Both the position numbers and the translations under genes were made by a program. Under the pieces are notes generated by a model that worked only from the letters and a program-made list of their open reading frames with translations, was not told the DNA's origin and did not search any database. Of a DNA stretch of 46,781 nucleotides, positions 23,025-32,096 are shown piece by piece (position 1 is the first letter of the stretch; each line of letters opens with the position of its first letter). The stretch covers positions 1 to 46,781 of the forward strand of contig JBLNCA010000042.1 in NCBI GenBank assembly GCA_050260375.1, read 5' to 3'. This DNA comes from DTFZ01 sp050260375 (lineage in GTDB: Bacteria; Bacillota; Clostridia; Christensenellales; SZUA-584).

Positions 23025-24578
23025 TTATTTGCAGTAATCGTCGTAATATTTTTCCTTGCCGTACGCTTTAATAAGCGCTTTGATGGTGGTGGGACCCGCC
23101 ACGCCGTCGGCTTTAAGGCCCTTGTCGCTTTGGAACTTTATAAGCGCTTGTTCGGTAGACTTGCCAAAATAGCCGTCCTGGCCGACGTCATAGCCGAGAG
23201 CGCGCAGCATATGCTGCACCCTCGTTACCCTTTTTGCGGGCTTGCACCCGTACTGCGGCCACTTATATTCGCGCTCGTACAGCGCGGGCGGCACGTCTCC
23301 GCCTTTATGTCTTCTGCCTATGTTTTCCCTGTAGAAACAATGCCCGCCTATCTTCGTGTAATACGTATGGCCGCCCCAGTTTTCCCCAGGCGTTTTTCCC
23401 GAGTTGAAGTAGTAAACGTCCTGAGGCACTACCCAACGCTCGTTTTTCAGCACTTCGCGGGCGGCGTTTATGCTGCCCGAATTAGGCTGAGTAGCGGGGT
23501 CGTACGAGAACTGTCCCGGAGCGGTTACCACCGACAGTATTGTGTCGCCCCAATAACCGCACAGCACCCTGTTCATAACGACGTTGCCTACTGCGAGCTT
23601 GCCTTCGGCGGGCTCGTGGCCGGCTTCCCTCATTATTACCTGGGCGAGCAAGTATACGTCGTCTTCCGTGTAGTCGTAATGATTGGACGAATAACCGTAG
23701 TCGTTGTAGTATTTCTCTGCGCCCACCTTATAGAAATTCACAAGCTCGTTAAGGTTTATAGGCTGTGGAGTGGGTTCCGGTTTCGTCGTAGGCACTGCTG
23801 TCTTCTCGGGCTTTTCGGTAGCCTTTGCAGTAGCCGAGGGCTTTGCTGTTGCCGACGGTTTTGCAGTTGCCGAGGGCTTTTTTGTTGCTGATGGTTTTGT
23901 CGTAGGTATTATCGAAGGCTCGGGAGGAGTGGTTACTATCGGCGTGGCGGAGGGCTGCACGCTTGCGGCTGCGGACGGAAGAGCAGCGGGAAGTACGTTG
24001 TTTACGTCAGCTATCATCGCGCTGGCATCGGGCGAGGGGCCTGCGCCGCCTGCACCAAACGTGTCGTCCGAACCGCCTTTGCCCAGCGTTGCCGCGAGCA
24101 CAATAATAAGCGCGGCTGCCGGTATGAGAGCGGCCGCGAGATATATAAAGCGCCTGTTTACCGAACGCTTTGGCATGCTGCCCGCATGGCCTGATGAATC
24201 GCCCTTGATTGTTTTCCCGAGCAATCCGGGCAGCCTTTTAACGTACAGCAGTACCGCCTTGGAATACAGAGCCGCCTTTTTAATACGGGGTCCCCAAAAA
24301 GACGTAAGGCTTTTTGGGGTGTAAATGAATCTGCGCATATTGAGGCCTTTGCGCGGTCTTGAGGAAGTGTGTGTGCGTACGGCCGACGCCGCATCCCCCA
24401 GCCCTTGTCGGGAAAATCCCGCGCCGCGAAGGCCGCCGTCCTTGCCAGGAGTTCGCAGGAACCTCAGGTTTTTGGGCTCGTCAACAAGCCTGCTTACAGG
24501 TTTGCGGGTGTTGCCAAGGCTCGCCCCGCGGGCGTGTTCCGCAGGCTTTTTAGTTGAAACGCCTGTTTTAAGCGCCAT
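23025..24578 (-). CDS. Membrane-anchored SleB-like cell-wall hydrolase with peptidoglycan-binding domain
   Basis: This is a 517-residue protein. Residues 1-143 are a basic, probably cytoplasmic region; 144-165 is a single membrane helix; about 175-275 is a Pro/Ser/Thr/Lys-rich linker with repeated KPSATA units (229-250). About 300-440 is the Hydrolase_2/SleB domain with MREAGHEPAEGKLAVGNVVMNRV (candidate catalytic E318); the C-terminus is a peptidoglycan-binding domain (VQHMLRALGYDVGQDGYFGKST). It probably cleaves peptidoglycan outside the membrane; spore cortex lysis is known for SleB, but the long basic N-region is not typical. ATG 24578 is supported by AAAGGAG five bases upstream and a consensus promoter. 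Residues about 86-98 are encoded by an in-frame copy of the dispersed hairpin repeat. Confidence 0.85.
   Translation of the reverse strand: MALKTGVSTKKPAEHARGASLGNTRKPVSRLVDEPKNLRFLRTPGKDGGLRGAGFSRQGLGDAASAVRTHTSSRPRKGLNMRRFIYTPKSLTSFWGPRIKKAALYSKAVLLYVKRLPGLLGKTIKGDSSGHAGSMPKRSVNRRFIYLAAALIPAAALIIVLAATLGKGGSDDTFGAGGAGPSPDASAMIADVNNVLPAALPSAAASVQPSATPIVTTPPEPSIIPTTKPSATKKPSATAKPSATAKPSATAKATEKPEKTAVPTTKPEPTPQPINLNELVNFYKVGAEKYYNDYGYSSNHYDYTEDDVYLLAQVIMREAGHEPAEGKLAVGNVVMNRVLCGYWGDTILSVVTAPGQFSYDPATQPNSGSINAAREVLKNERWVVPQDVYYFNSGKTPGENWGGHTYYTKIGGHCFYRENIGRRHKGGDVPPALYEREYKWPQYGCKPAKRVTRVQHMLRALGYDVGQDGYFGKSTEQALIKFQSDKGLKADGVAGPTTIKALIKAYGKEKYYDDYCK
24285..24323 (+). repeat. Dispersed hairpin repeat inside a coding region
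   Basis: ACGGGGTCCCCAAAAAG...GGCTTTTTGGGGTGTA lies within the SleB-like gene and is read in frame on the minus strand as roughly YTPKSLTSFWGPR. The stem and flanks are intact. Confidence 0.85.
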
Positions 24579-24606
24579 TGCAGCTCCTTTGGTAAAAGAT
24601 ATATAT

Positions 24607-24635
24607 ATAGTAACTCATGCGGGCTTCCGTGTCAA
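24607..24635 (-). promoter_or_regulatory. Promoter of the SleB-like gene
   Basis: On the minus strand TTGACA (24635-24630), 17 bases, TACTAT (24612-24607). It lies about 30 bases before the start codon. Confidence 0.7.
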
Positions 24636-24811
24636 TTTACCGTAACATATTCGTAAAACAAGCGTAAAATAAACAGCTGCCGCGCGCGTAAAGTAATTGC
24701 GAAGCGCGAAATCACAGGCAGTATTTTGACCGGACTTTTCCGGGCATATGAAATGTTTACCGTGGCTTACATTAAACGCCTTTAAAAGTTACAGCTTATT
24801 GAGTATACATG

Positions 24812-25843
24812 TCATATTGAGTTGAACGCTTTCAGCTTCCAAACGAACTCTTCCACAGCCTTTATGGGCGTTGCCCAGGAAGTGACGAGGCGTATGCACG
24901 AATGGTTTTCGTCCACTCTCGACCAAATGTAAAATTCGAAATGCTCTTTTAGTCTCTCTATTATGCTGTCAGGCAGTATCGGGAATAGCTGGTTGGACGG
25001 CGAATCGGTCAGGAAGGGGAATCCTTCCGAGGCTATCGCATCGCGCAGCAGGCCGGCCGTTTCGTTGGCGTGATGCGCAAGCTCAAAGAACAGATCGTCG
25101 CGGAACAGCTCGTAAAACTGCAAGCCAAGCAGCCGGCCTTTGGCGAGCAGCGCGCCTTTTTGTTTTATCTGATACCGCAGATCGCTTTTCAGCGCATCGT
25201 TTACCACCACGAGCGCCTCGCCCAGCAGCGCTCCGTTTTTTGTGCCGCCGATATAGAACGCGTCGGTAAGCTCGGCGATATCGGCGAGTTTAAGGCCGCA
25301 GCCGCGAGAACACAGCGCGCTTCCCAGCCTCGCGCCGTCAAGGTAAAGCAGCAGCCCGTTTTCACGGCAAAAAGCGCTGAGAGCGCTAAGCTCGCTTTTG
25401 CTGTAGACCGTACCCAGCTCGGTAGTGTTGGATATGTATACAAGCCGCGGCTTAACCATGTGCTCGTCGGCGTGTAATTCAAGTACTGGCAGTATGGATT
25501 CGGGGCTGAGCTTGCCGTCATGAGTTTTCACGCCCAGTATCTTGTGGCCTGTCGATTCTATCGCGCCCGTTTCATGCACTTCTATGTGGCCGGTCTCGGC
25601 CGAAATTACAGCCTCGTGAGGCCGCAAAAACGCAGACATGGCTATCAAGTTCGTCTGCGTACCGCCCGGTATGAAATGTATGTCAATATCGCTTCTTCCC
25701 GCCTTTTGTTTTATGGCGTCCTGCGCGAGAAGCGAATATTTATCAAGTCCGTACCCTTGTGTCTGTTCCATGTTAGTATCAAAAAGCGCTTTTAATATCC
25801 GCTGGTGAGCGCCTTCGCTGTAATCGTTGATAAAAAGATGCAT
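24812..25843 (-). CDS. Low-specificity threonine aldolase
   Basis: This 343-residue fold-type I PLP enzyme of the beta-eliminating lyase family cleaves threonine to glycine and acetaldehyde. Hallmarks are NDYSEGAHQRILKAL at the start, FIPGGTQTNLIAM near 57-69, LYLDGARLGSAL (cofactor-binding aspartate) and YIGGTKNGALLGEA with the PLP lysine K202. ATG 25843 has AGGAGGC upstream. It could supply glycine to the cleavage system encoded 3 kb away, though the two are divergently oriented and separately transcribed. Stereospecificity is not decided by sequence. Confidence 0.9.
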   Translation of the reverse strand: MHLFINDYSEGAHQRILKALFDTNMEQTQGYGLDKYSLLAQDAIKQKAGRSDIDIHFIPGGTQTNLIAMSAFLRPHEAVISAETGHIEVHETGAIESTGHKILGVKTHDGKLSPESILPVLELHADEHMVKPRLVYISNTTELGTVYSKSELSALSAFCRENGLLLYLDGARLGSALCSRGCGLKLADIAELTDAFYIGGTKNGALLGEALVVVNDALKSDLRYQIKQKGALLAKGRLLGLQFYELFRDDLFFELAHHANETAGLLRDAIASEGFPFLTDSPSNQLFPILPDSIIERLKEHFEFYIWSRVDENHSCIRLVTSWATPIKAVEEFVWKLKAFNSI

Positions 25844-26239
25844 TCAAAGCCTCCTGTAATTAAAGAAAAATAGCCGGGAAACGGCGCGCCCGAGGTTACT
25901 GCCTCGGGTTTTCGGTGCTCCTTTTAAAGACAGACCCCGGCACAGCTTCTTAATTTTAACCTACCAGGTATTATGAATCAACACCGGCGCTAATCTGATT
26001 TTTTCAGGAAAAAAGAATGAAAAAAATTTATTTTATAAAAAGTATATATATTCACCATAATAACATTCTAATACGGTGAAAAAGATAATTTATAAAAAAA
26101 AATGTATATTTATAAGTCTGTGTAATTGATATCCAATTAATCCATTACTTTTTTGAAATAATCGTATTTATTTTTTATAATTTATTGTTTATAATATAAA
26201 AAATATTCGATAAAGAATGGGGCTTTATGAGGTTTTAAC
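25844..26239. other. Gene-free, AT-rich divergent promoter region
   Basis: The left part (25864-25912) holds two hairpins that would lie in the threonine aldolase leader on the minus strand: CCCGAGG/CCTCGGG, then GCCG-tttcc-CGGC followed by TATTTTT. The middle has the inverted arms TTCACC (26051-26056) and GGTGAA (26075-26080). The right part holds the opp promoter. The region 26000-26220 is very AT-rich. No gene is seen. Confidence 0.5.
26153..26181 (+). promoter_or_regulatory. Promoter of the oligopeptide ABC operon
   Basis: TTGAAA (26153-26158), 17 bases, TATAAT (26176-26181). A second TATAAT is at 26190-26195 without a good -35. The surrounding AT-rich DNA is favourable for strong expression. 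Confidence 0.65.
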
Positions 26240-27154
26240 ATGGCAAAATACATTATAAAACGAGTGTTATCATCGGTACTGACTATTTTCATATTGATTA
26301 CGATGACTTTCTTTCTGATGCATGCAGTACCGGGCGATCCGTTCACAAATGAAAAGACGCCGCCGAAGACCAAAGAATTGCTTGTAAAGAAGTATGGCCT
26401 CGACAAGCCGCTGCTTACACAATATACGATATATTTGGGAGAGCTTTTAAAAGGAGACCTGGGCCAATCCATTACTAAGAAAGGCCGCGAAGTAAACGAC
26501 ATCATTGCCGAGAAATTCCCCCTTTCCTCTAAGCTTGGACTTATGGCCATAGCTTTTGCTCTGCTTATAGGAATACCGTTGGGTTCTCTTGCGGCTATAA
26601 AGCATGAATCGCTGCTTGACAGGATAATCATGCTGTTTACTACTATATTTGTTTCGGTGCCTGCGTTCGTTGTGGGAACGCTATTGTTGGTTATATTTGG
26701 CGCGATACTTCAATGCGCCTCTGTAACATGGTCGGACGATTTTTCGCACTATATACTTCCGGTTCTGACGTTCTCGTTCTATCCGATATGTTACATAACA
26801 AAGCTTACGCGTTCATCGATGCTCGAAACTCTCGGGCAGGATTATATAAAGACTGCGCACGCCAAAGGCCTTTCAAGGTTTACGGTGAATTTCAAGCATG
26901 CGCTGAAGAATTCGATAATACCGGTCATTACATATCTCGGGCCGCTTACCGCGTTCCTTATTACGGGAGGGTTTGCTGTAGAGAAGATATTCAGCGTACC
27001 GGGGCTGGGAACCTTTTTTATCGTCAGTGTAACCGCCCGCGACTATCCTATTATAATGGGTACCACCATTTTCCTAGGAACGCTGATAGTCGCGATGAAC
27101 TTTTTGGTCGATATAATATACGGTTTGGTCGATCCCAAGATAAAGCTTCGGTAA
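26240..27154 (+). CDS. oppB: Oligopeptide/dipeptide ABC transporter permease B
   Basis: This 304-residue inner-membrane permease has about six helices. It shows the OppB/DppB start MAKYIIKRVLSSVLTIFILI, the periplasmic MHAVPGDPF segment, and the cytoplasmic EAA loop LGQDYIKTAHAKGLSRFTV that contacts the ATPases. It pairs with OppC to form the channel. ATG 26240 follows TGAGGTTTTAAC. It is the first gene of a complete B-C-D-F-A importer; whether di- or oligopeptides are carried cannot be decided here. Confidence 0.94.
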   Translation: MAKYIIKRVLSSVLTIFILITMTFFLMHAVPGDPFTNEKTPPKTKELLVKKYGLDKPLLTQYTIYLGELLKGDLGQSITKKGREVNDIIAEKFPLSSKLGLMAIAFALLIGIPLGSLAAIKHESLLDRIIMLFTTIFVSVPAFVVGTLLLVIFGAILQCASVTWSDDFSHYILPVLTFSFYPICYITKLTRSSMLETLGQDYIKTAHAKGLSRFTVNFKHALKNSIIPVITYLGPLTAFLITGGFAVEKIFSVPGLGTFFIVSVTARDYPIIMGTTIFLGTLIVAMNFLVDIIYGLVDPKIKLR

Positions 27155-27168
27155 ATGTGAGGGCATAA

Positions 27169-28191
27169 ATGGACAAGAATAAGGAAGAAGTAAGTAAGAG
27201 AATAAATTCTTTCAGCATGCATATCAATCCTGAGCTGTTTGAAAGGGCTACCAGTGAAGAAAAGCAGGAGCTGGTAGTTATGCGCAAGAGCACCTCGCTT
27301 TGGAAAGACGCTATGCGCCGCTTCCGAAAAAACACCTTTGCGATGGTCGCATTGGTGCTTTTGGTGTTATTGATACTGTTTGCTTTTGTCGGACCGGCTT
27401 TCGTACCGTATAAGTATGACCAGTTCAATCAGGGAGAAGAGGACCAGGGGCCAAGCGCCGCTCATCCTTTCGGAACTGATAAATTCGGACGGGACCTGCT
27501 GGTTCGAAACATGTACGGTACGCAGATTTCGCTCGCGGTAGGCATTCTGGCGGCCGTGCTTACGGTAATAATAGGCGCGCTCTATGGTTCGATAGCCGGA
27601 TTTATCGGCGGCAGGGTAGATAATATAATGATGCGTATAATCGATATCATATACTCGCTGCCTGATATGCTGATAGTTATATTGCTGACGGTAACATTGA
27701 AAAAGCCTCTTGAAGACCTGCTTCAAAACAGCCCGTTATTATCCGGCCTTAGCAGCCTCGGCCCCGCGTTTTTCTCAATGCTTATCGTGTTCGGGCTGCT
27801 TTACTGGGGTACGATGGCGAGGATAGTGCGCGGAGAGGTCCTCCGTATAAAGGAGCAGGAATATATACTTGCAGCAAAGGCTCTTGGAGCGTCAAACAAA
27901 AGAATAATCAGGAAGCATATACTGCCCAATTGTGTGGGCCCGCTGATTGTTACGGCGACGCTTCAGATACCCTCGGCGATATTCGTAGAATCTTTCTTAA
28001 GCTTTATCGGGCTGGGGATATCGATTCCTATGGCGTCTCTGGGTTCGATGGTTACTCAGGCGCTTGAAGGCATATATTCGTATCCTACAAGGATACTTTT
28101 CCCTGCGGTGACAATCGCGATCATAATACTTGCGTTTAATACTATAGGCGACGCGCTGCGCGACGTGTTGGATCCGAGAATGAAAAAATGA
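27169..28191 (+). CDS. oppC: Oligopeptide/dipeptide ABC transporter permease C
   Basis: This 340-residue permease has a roughly 45-residue cytoplasmic N-extension, then WKDAMRRFRKNTFAMVALVLL (OppC_N) and about six membrane helices. HPFGTDKFGRDLL and the EAA loop EQEYILAAKALGASNKRII are hallmark OppC/DppC segments, and it ends IGDALRDVLDPR. It begins 14 bases after oppB with GTGAGGGC as ribosome site. It forms the heterodimeric channel with OppB. Confidence 0.94.
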   Translation: MDKNKEEVSKRINSFSMHINPELFERATSEEKQELVVMRKSTSLWKDAMRRFRKNTFAMVALVLLVLLILFAFVGPAFVPYKYDQFNQGEEDQGPSAAHPFGTDKFGRDLLVRNMYGTQISLAVGILAAVLTVIIGALYGSIAGFIGGRVDNIMMRIIDIIYSLPDMLIVILLTVTLKKPLEDLLQNSPLLSGLSSLGPAFFSMLIVFGLLYWGTMARIVRGEVLRIKEQEYILAAKALGASNKRIIRKHILPNCVGPLIVTATLQIPSAIFVESFLSFIGLGISIPMASLGSMVTQALEGIYSYPTRILFPAVTIAIIILAFNTIGDALRDVLDPRMKK

Positions 28192-28202
28192 GGTGCAGCT
28201 AA

Positions 28203-29183
28203 TTGGAAAATAAACGTTTGCTTGACATAAAGGATTTAAGAGTTTCGTTTTTTACTCCGGGCGGAGAGGTAAAGGCCGTAAGAGGCGTATCGTGGCATCT
28301 TGACGAGGGTGAAGCGATAGGCATAGTGGGCGAATCCGGCAGCGGCAAATCCGTTTCCGTTTACGCCGTTATGCGGCTGCTTCAAAACCCCGGAAAGGTA
28401 GTTGGCGGCTCCATCGAATTTGACGGCAAGGATATACTGTCTCTTTCTGAAAAAGAGATGAGGGATATACGCGGCAATAAGATAGCAATGATATTCCAGG
28501 ACCCGATGACGTCGCTTAATCCGGTATATACGGTGGGGAACCAGCTGCGCGAGCCATTGAAGCTTCATCTTAATATGAGCACCGCTGCTGCAAAGGTGCG
28601 CGCTATAGAGCTGCTGCGTAGCGTGGGCATACCCAACCCCGCCCGCAGGGTAAAGCAGTATCCGTTCGAGTTTTCGGGAGGCATGAGGCAGCGCGCGATG
28701 ATATCGATGGCGCTTGCCTGCGAGCCCAAGCTTTTGATAGCGGACGAGCCGACTACGGCGCTCGACGTTACGATTCAGGCACAGATACTCGAAATAATGA
28801 AGGATCTTAAGCAAAGATCCAAGATGAGCATCGTGCTCATAACGCATGACCTTGGCATCGTTTCTGACATATGCGACAAGATAATCATCATGTACGGCGG
28901 AGAGATAGTGGAGTACGGGCCGATCGAGACTTTGTTTGAAAACCCGAGCCATCAGTATACGTTAGGGCTGATAGGTTCGCTGCCCAGGCTCGGTGTGGAC
29001 GAAAAAGAATTGCTGAAGCCGATAGAAGGTTCTCCCGTAGATCTTATGCATCCTCCGGCAGGGTGTCCGTTCGCTCCGCGCTGCGAAAAATGCATGAAGA
29101 TATGCCTCACCGAGAAGCCTCCGTATTTCAAGATGGACGAAGGCCATCACTCGGCATGCTGGCTGCACTACAAGGAAGCGTAG
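28203..29183 (+). CDS. oppD: Oligopeptide ABC transporter ATPase D
   Basis: This 326-residue ABC ATPase has Walker A GESGSGKS near 40-47, signature FSGGMRQR, Walker B LLIADEPTTALD and a C-terminal oligopeptide-type extension with the cysteine-containing GCPFAPRCEKCMKIC, which in this family binds an iron-sulfur cluster. Translation starts at TTG 28203, because the only ribosome site (TGAGGTG, overlapping the oppC stop) lies just upstream. It works as a heterodimer with OppF on the cytoplasmic side. Confidence 0.94.
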   Translation: MENKRLLDIKDLRVSFFTPGGEVKAVRGVSWHLDEGEAIGIVGESGSGKSVSVYAVMRLLQNPGKVVGGSIEFDGKDILSLSEKEMRDIRGNKIAMIFQDPMTSLNPVYTVGNQLREPLKLHLNMSTAAAKVRAIELLRSVGIPNPARRVKQYPFEFSGGMRQRAMISMALACEPKLLIADEPTTALDVTIQAQILEIMKDLKQRSKMSIVLITHDLGIVSDICDKIIIMYGGEIVEYGPIETLFENPSHQYTLGLIGSLPRLGVDEKELLKPIEGSPVDLMHPPAGCPFAPRCEKCMKICLTEKPPYFKMDEGHHSACWLHYKEA

Positions 29184-29205
29184 AGCAATAGAAGGGAAGC
29201 GTAAA

Positions 29206-30171
29206 ATGGAAAAACTGCTTGAAATAAAAAACTTAAAAAAGCACTTTTATATAAAGGGCGAGAAACGCGGGAATAACCAGCTCCGTGCCGTCGAAGACGT
29301 TTCTTTTGACATATATAAAGGAGAGACGCTGGGGCTTGTCGGAGAGTCGGGCAGCGGCAAGACCACAATCGGAAGGACGATACTGCGGCTGTATGAGCCT
29401 ACGGCCGGGAAGATTATTTACGGCGGGCAGGACATAACAAAGGCTGAGATAAAGCCTTACAGGCGTAAGATGCAGTACATATTTCAGGATCCGTACGCGT
29501 CGCTCGACCCGCGCATGACGGTAGGCGACATAATAGGCGAGCCGATAGATATACATGAACTGGTCAAAGACAAGAACGAGCGCAAGGACCGCATATTCAA
29601 GCTGCTGGAGGAAGTCGGCCTTAACAATGAGCATGCGATGCGTTATCCTCATGAGTTTTCGGGCGGTCAGCGCCAGCGCATAGGCATTGCGCGCGCGATT
29701 GCCGTCGAGCCTGAGTTTATAGTCTGCGATGAGCCGGTATCCGCGCTTGACGTTTCGATACAGGCGCAGATTATAAACATGCTTGAGTCTCTGCAGGAAG
29801 AGCTTGGGCTTACGTACCTGTTTATCGCTCATGACCTCGCGGTCGTAAAGCATATATCGAGCAGGGTAGGCGTGATGTATCTTGGCAGGATAGTAGAATT
29901 GAACAGCACAAAAGGTTTGTTCTCTGATCCGGTCCATCCTTATACGCGCGCGCTTCTCTCTGCGATACCTGTTTTTGACCCCAAGGTTAACAAAGCGAGA
30001 AAGCGCATAATACTGGAAGGGGAAATACCCAACCCGCTTAATCCCCCAAAAGGCTGCGTGTTTTCCACAAGGTGTCCTTACAAGAAGGATATCTGCGAAG
30101 AAAAAGGCCCCGAATTTAAGGAATACGGCAGCGGGCATTTCGTAGCCTGCCATTTTGCAGGGCAGATCTGA
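29206..30171 (+). CDS. oppF: Oligopeptide ABC transporter ATPase F
   Basis: This 321-residue ABC ATPase has Walker A GESGSGKTT, signature FSGGQRQRIGIARAI, Walker B FIVCDEPVSALDVS and the OppF-type C-terminus GCVFSTRCPYKKDIC. It is the partner of OppD. ATG 29206 has AAGGGAAG upstream. After the stop comes an intercistronic hairpin before the binding-protein gene, a common place for mRNA processing and differential expression. Confidence 0.94.
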   Translation: MEKLLEIKNLKKHFYIKGEKRGNNQLRAVEDVSFDIYKGETLGLVGESGSGKTTIGRTILRLYEPTAGKIIYGGQDITKAEIKPYRRKMQYIFQDPYASLDPRMTVGDIIGEPIDIHELVKDKNERKDRIFKLLEEVGLNNEHAMRYPHEFSGGQRQRIGIARAIAVEPEFIVCDEPVSALDVSIQAQIINMLESLQEELGLTYLFIAHDLAVVKHISSRVGVMYLGRIVELNSTKGLFSDPVHPYTRALLSAIPVFDPKVNKARKRIILEGEIPNPLNPPKGCVFSTRCPYKKDICEEKGPEFKEYGSGHFVACHFAGQI

Positions 30172-30209
30172 AAACGAGGGAACAAGGGCGTTCGTTTATA
30201 TAAGTTTTC

Positions 30210-30230
30210 AACAGGCGGAAGGCGCCTGTT
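30210..30230 (+). promoter_or_regulatory. Intercistronic hairpin before oppA
   Basis: AACAGGCG (30210-30217), loop GAAGG, CGCCTGTT (30223-30230). It has no T tract. A hairpin here could protect a processed oppA message, consistent with the high-expression codon use of oppA. Confidence 0.6.
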
Positions 30231-30257
30231 AAATAAAAAAGGAGGAAGGTAAACCAA

Positions 30258-31976
30258 ATGAAGAAAATTTTGACACTGATACTTGCGGTTGCTATGGTTT
30301 TCACAATGGCCGCCTGCGCGTCCAATCAACCTGCACCGTCTGAATCTCCGTCTGAGGCTGTTACGTCCACCGAGCCGGTGGCAAGCGAAGCTCCGTCTGC
30401 AGTACAGGATGTTGCTCAGGAAGCAACGGTATGCGTAGGATCCGAGCCGACGACGCTTGACCCGACGATGAACGAGACAGTCGACGGCATGATCTACATT
30501 ACGCATATGTACGAAGGTCTTTACAGAATTAAGACTGACGGAACGTTTGAGCTCGGTCAGGCTAAGAGCGTTGACATCGTTGAGAATGAAGACGGTTCCG
30601 CTACTGTAACAGCCGTACTCCGCGACGACATCTTCTGGAGCGACGGAAAACCCGTTACCGCTCAGGATTTCGTTTTCTCCTGGAGAAGGCTTGTTGATCC
30701 GGCTGTTGCCGCATCGTATAACTATATCGGAGGAGACTTCTTCAAGAATGGCTATGACGTCATTGACGGAAAAGTAACTCCCGAAGAGCTTTGTGTCGAA
30801 GCGGTCGATGAAAAGACGATCAAATTCGATATCACAGCTAACGTTCCTTATGTTAAGGACCTGCTTGCGTTCCCGAACCTTATGCCTCTTCGCGAGGATA
30901 TCGTTTCCGCCAATCCCGAAGGATGGGCTACGGAAGCTGAGGGACAGGTATTCAACGGCCGTTACACTCTGACTGAGTTCTCTCATGAAGACCAGATCGT
31001 CATGACGAAGAACGATAAATACTGGGATAAAGATTCCACGAAGATGGGCAAGCTGACGTTCAAACTGATGAGCGACGACAACGCGATGCTTGCTGCGTTC
31101 AAGTCGGGCGAGCTCGATCTTATCGACTCGATGCCGGTTGACGAGCTTGCTACGCTTCAGCAGACGCCGGAGTACCACAGATATGGTCAGATAGGCCTTT
31201 ATTACGTCCAGCTCCAGCAGAAAGAAGGCGGACCTGACGTTCTTAAGGACGTAAGGGTAAGGCAGGCGCTTGCGCTCGCCATCGACCGTGATTATATCAA
31301 CCAGCAAGTGTTCAACGGCACGCGCGTACCCGCTTATGCGCTCGTTCCCGAGGGCATTCTGGACAACGGCCCGGGTACGGATTTCCGTAAAGCTGCAGGG
31401 GATGTTGTCGGCGGAAACATGACGACAGATTATGCCGCTAACGTTGCTAAGGCAAAGGAACTGCTTGCCGAAGCTGGATATCCGGACGGCAAAGGATTCC
31501 CGACGCTTGAGTACTCGTTGAACACGAATACGGGACATGAAGCCGTTGCCACGGCTCTCAAGCAGATGTGGGAAGAGAACCTTGGAATTACGGTGAACGT
31601 ATCCGTCATGGAATGGGACGTTTTCGTAACATACAGGAAGACGACGGACTGCCAGATCACGCGTCAGGGCTGGATAGGCGACTACACCGATCCGGCAACG
31701 TTCTTCGACCTCTTCAAGACGGGCGCCGGAACGAACGACGGCGGATACAGCAATCCTGAGTATGACGCTCTTATCGACGCCGCAAGAACGGAGAAGGATA
31801 TGGCTGTACGTGCTCAGAAGTATCACGAAGCGGAGAAGATCCTCATGGACGATATGGGCATGATCCCGATCGTATTCTACGCGGATGACGTGCTGGCACA
31901 GACGTACTTCACGGGCTACGGCGTAACAGGAACGGCAAACAAGATGTTCTGGGAAGCAGTAAAGACTGCTAAATAA
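30258..31976 (+). CDS. oppA: Oligopeptide ABC transporter substrate-binding lipoprotein
   Basis: This 572-residue family 5 solute-binding protein has a signal peptide ending in TMAAC (lipidated C22) and an Ala/Ser/Pro/Glu-rich tether up to about 50. The binding domain contains EPTTLDPTMNETVDG, FSWRRLVDPAVAA, VRQALALAIDRDYI and DYTDPATFFDLF. It captures peptides outside the membrane for OppBCDF. GGAGGAAGG precedes ATG 30258. Codon use differs visibly from its neighbours: ATC rather than ATA for isoleucine, and GTT/GCT/TCC endings, as expected for an abundant protein. A strong terminator follows. Confidence 0.96.
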   Translation: MKKILTLILAVAMVFTMAACASNQPAPSESPSEAVTSTEPVASEAPSAVQDVAQEATVCVGSEPTTLDPTMNETVDGMIYITHMYEGLYRIKTDGTFELGQAKSVDIVENEDGSATVTAVLRDDIFWSDGKPVTAQDFVFSWRRLVDPAVAASYNYIGGDFFKNGYDVIDGKVTPEELCVEAVDEKTIKFDITANVPYVKDLLAFPNLMPLREDIVSANPEGWATEAEGQVFNGRYTLTEFSHEDQIVMTKNDKYWDKDSTKMGKLTFKLMSDDNAMLAAFKSGELDLIDSMPVDELATLQQTPEYHRYGQIGLYYVQLQQKEGGPDVLKDVRVRQALALAIDRDYINQQVFNGTRVPAYALVPEGILDNGPGTDFRKAAGDVVGGNMTTDYAANVAKAKELLAEAGYPDGKGFPTLEYSLNTNTGHEAVATALKQMWEENLGITVNVSVMEWDVFVTYRKTTDCQITRQGWIGDYTDPATFFDLFKTGAGTNDGGYSNPEYDALIDAARTEKDMAVRAQKYHEAEKILMDDMGMIPIVFYADDVLAQTYFTGYGVTGTANKMFWEAVKTAK

Positions 31977-32005
31977 ACCGAATTAGTTCGCGATTAGACT
32001 ACAAG

Positions 32006-32039
32006 ATACAGCTCCGCGACTAAGCGGGGCTGTATTTTT
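32006..32039 (+). terminator. Terminator of the opp operon
   Basis: ATACAGCTCCGC, loop GACTAA, GCGGGGCTGTAT, then T5. The 12-base stem includes one G-T pair. Confidence 0.9.
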
Positions 32040-32096
32040 GTAGTCTTACAGTGTTAAATTTAACCAAGGGGGAGCCGGCATGGCCCGGCAGGAAAT

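Noticed and set aside
30078..31826. Long minus-strand frame opposite oppA
   Set aside because: oppA has clear solute-binding protein motifs, signal peptide and ribosome site; the opposing frame has basic, featureless sequence with no initiation signals.
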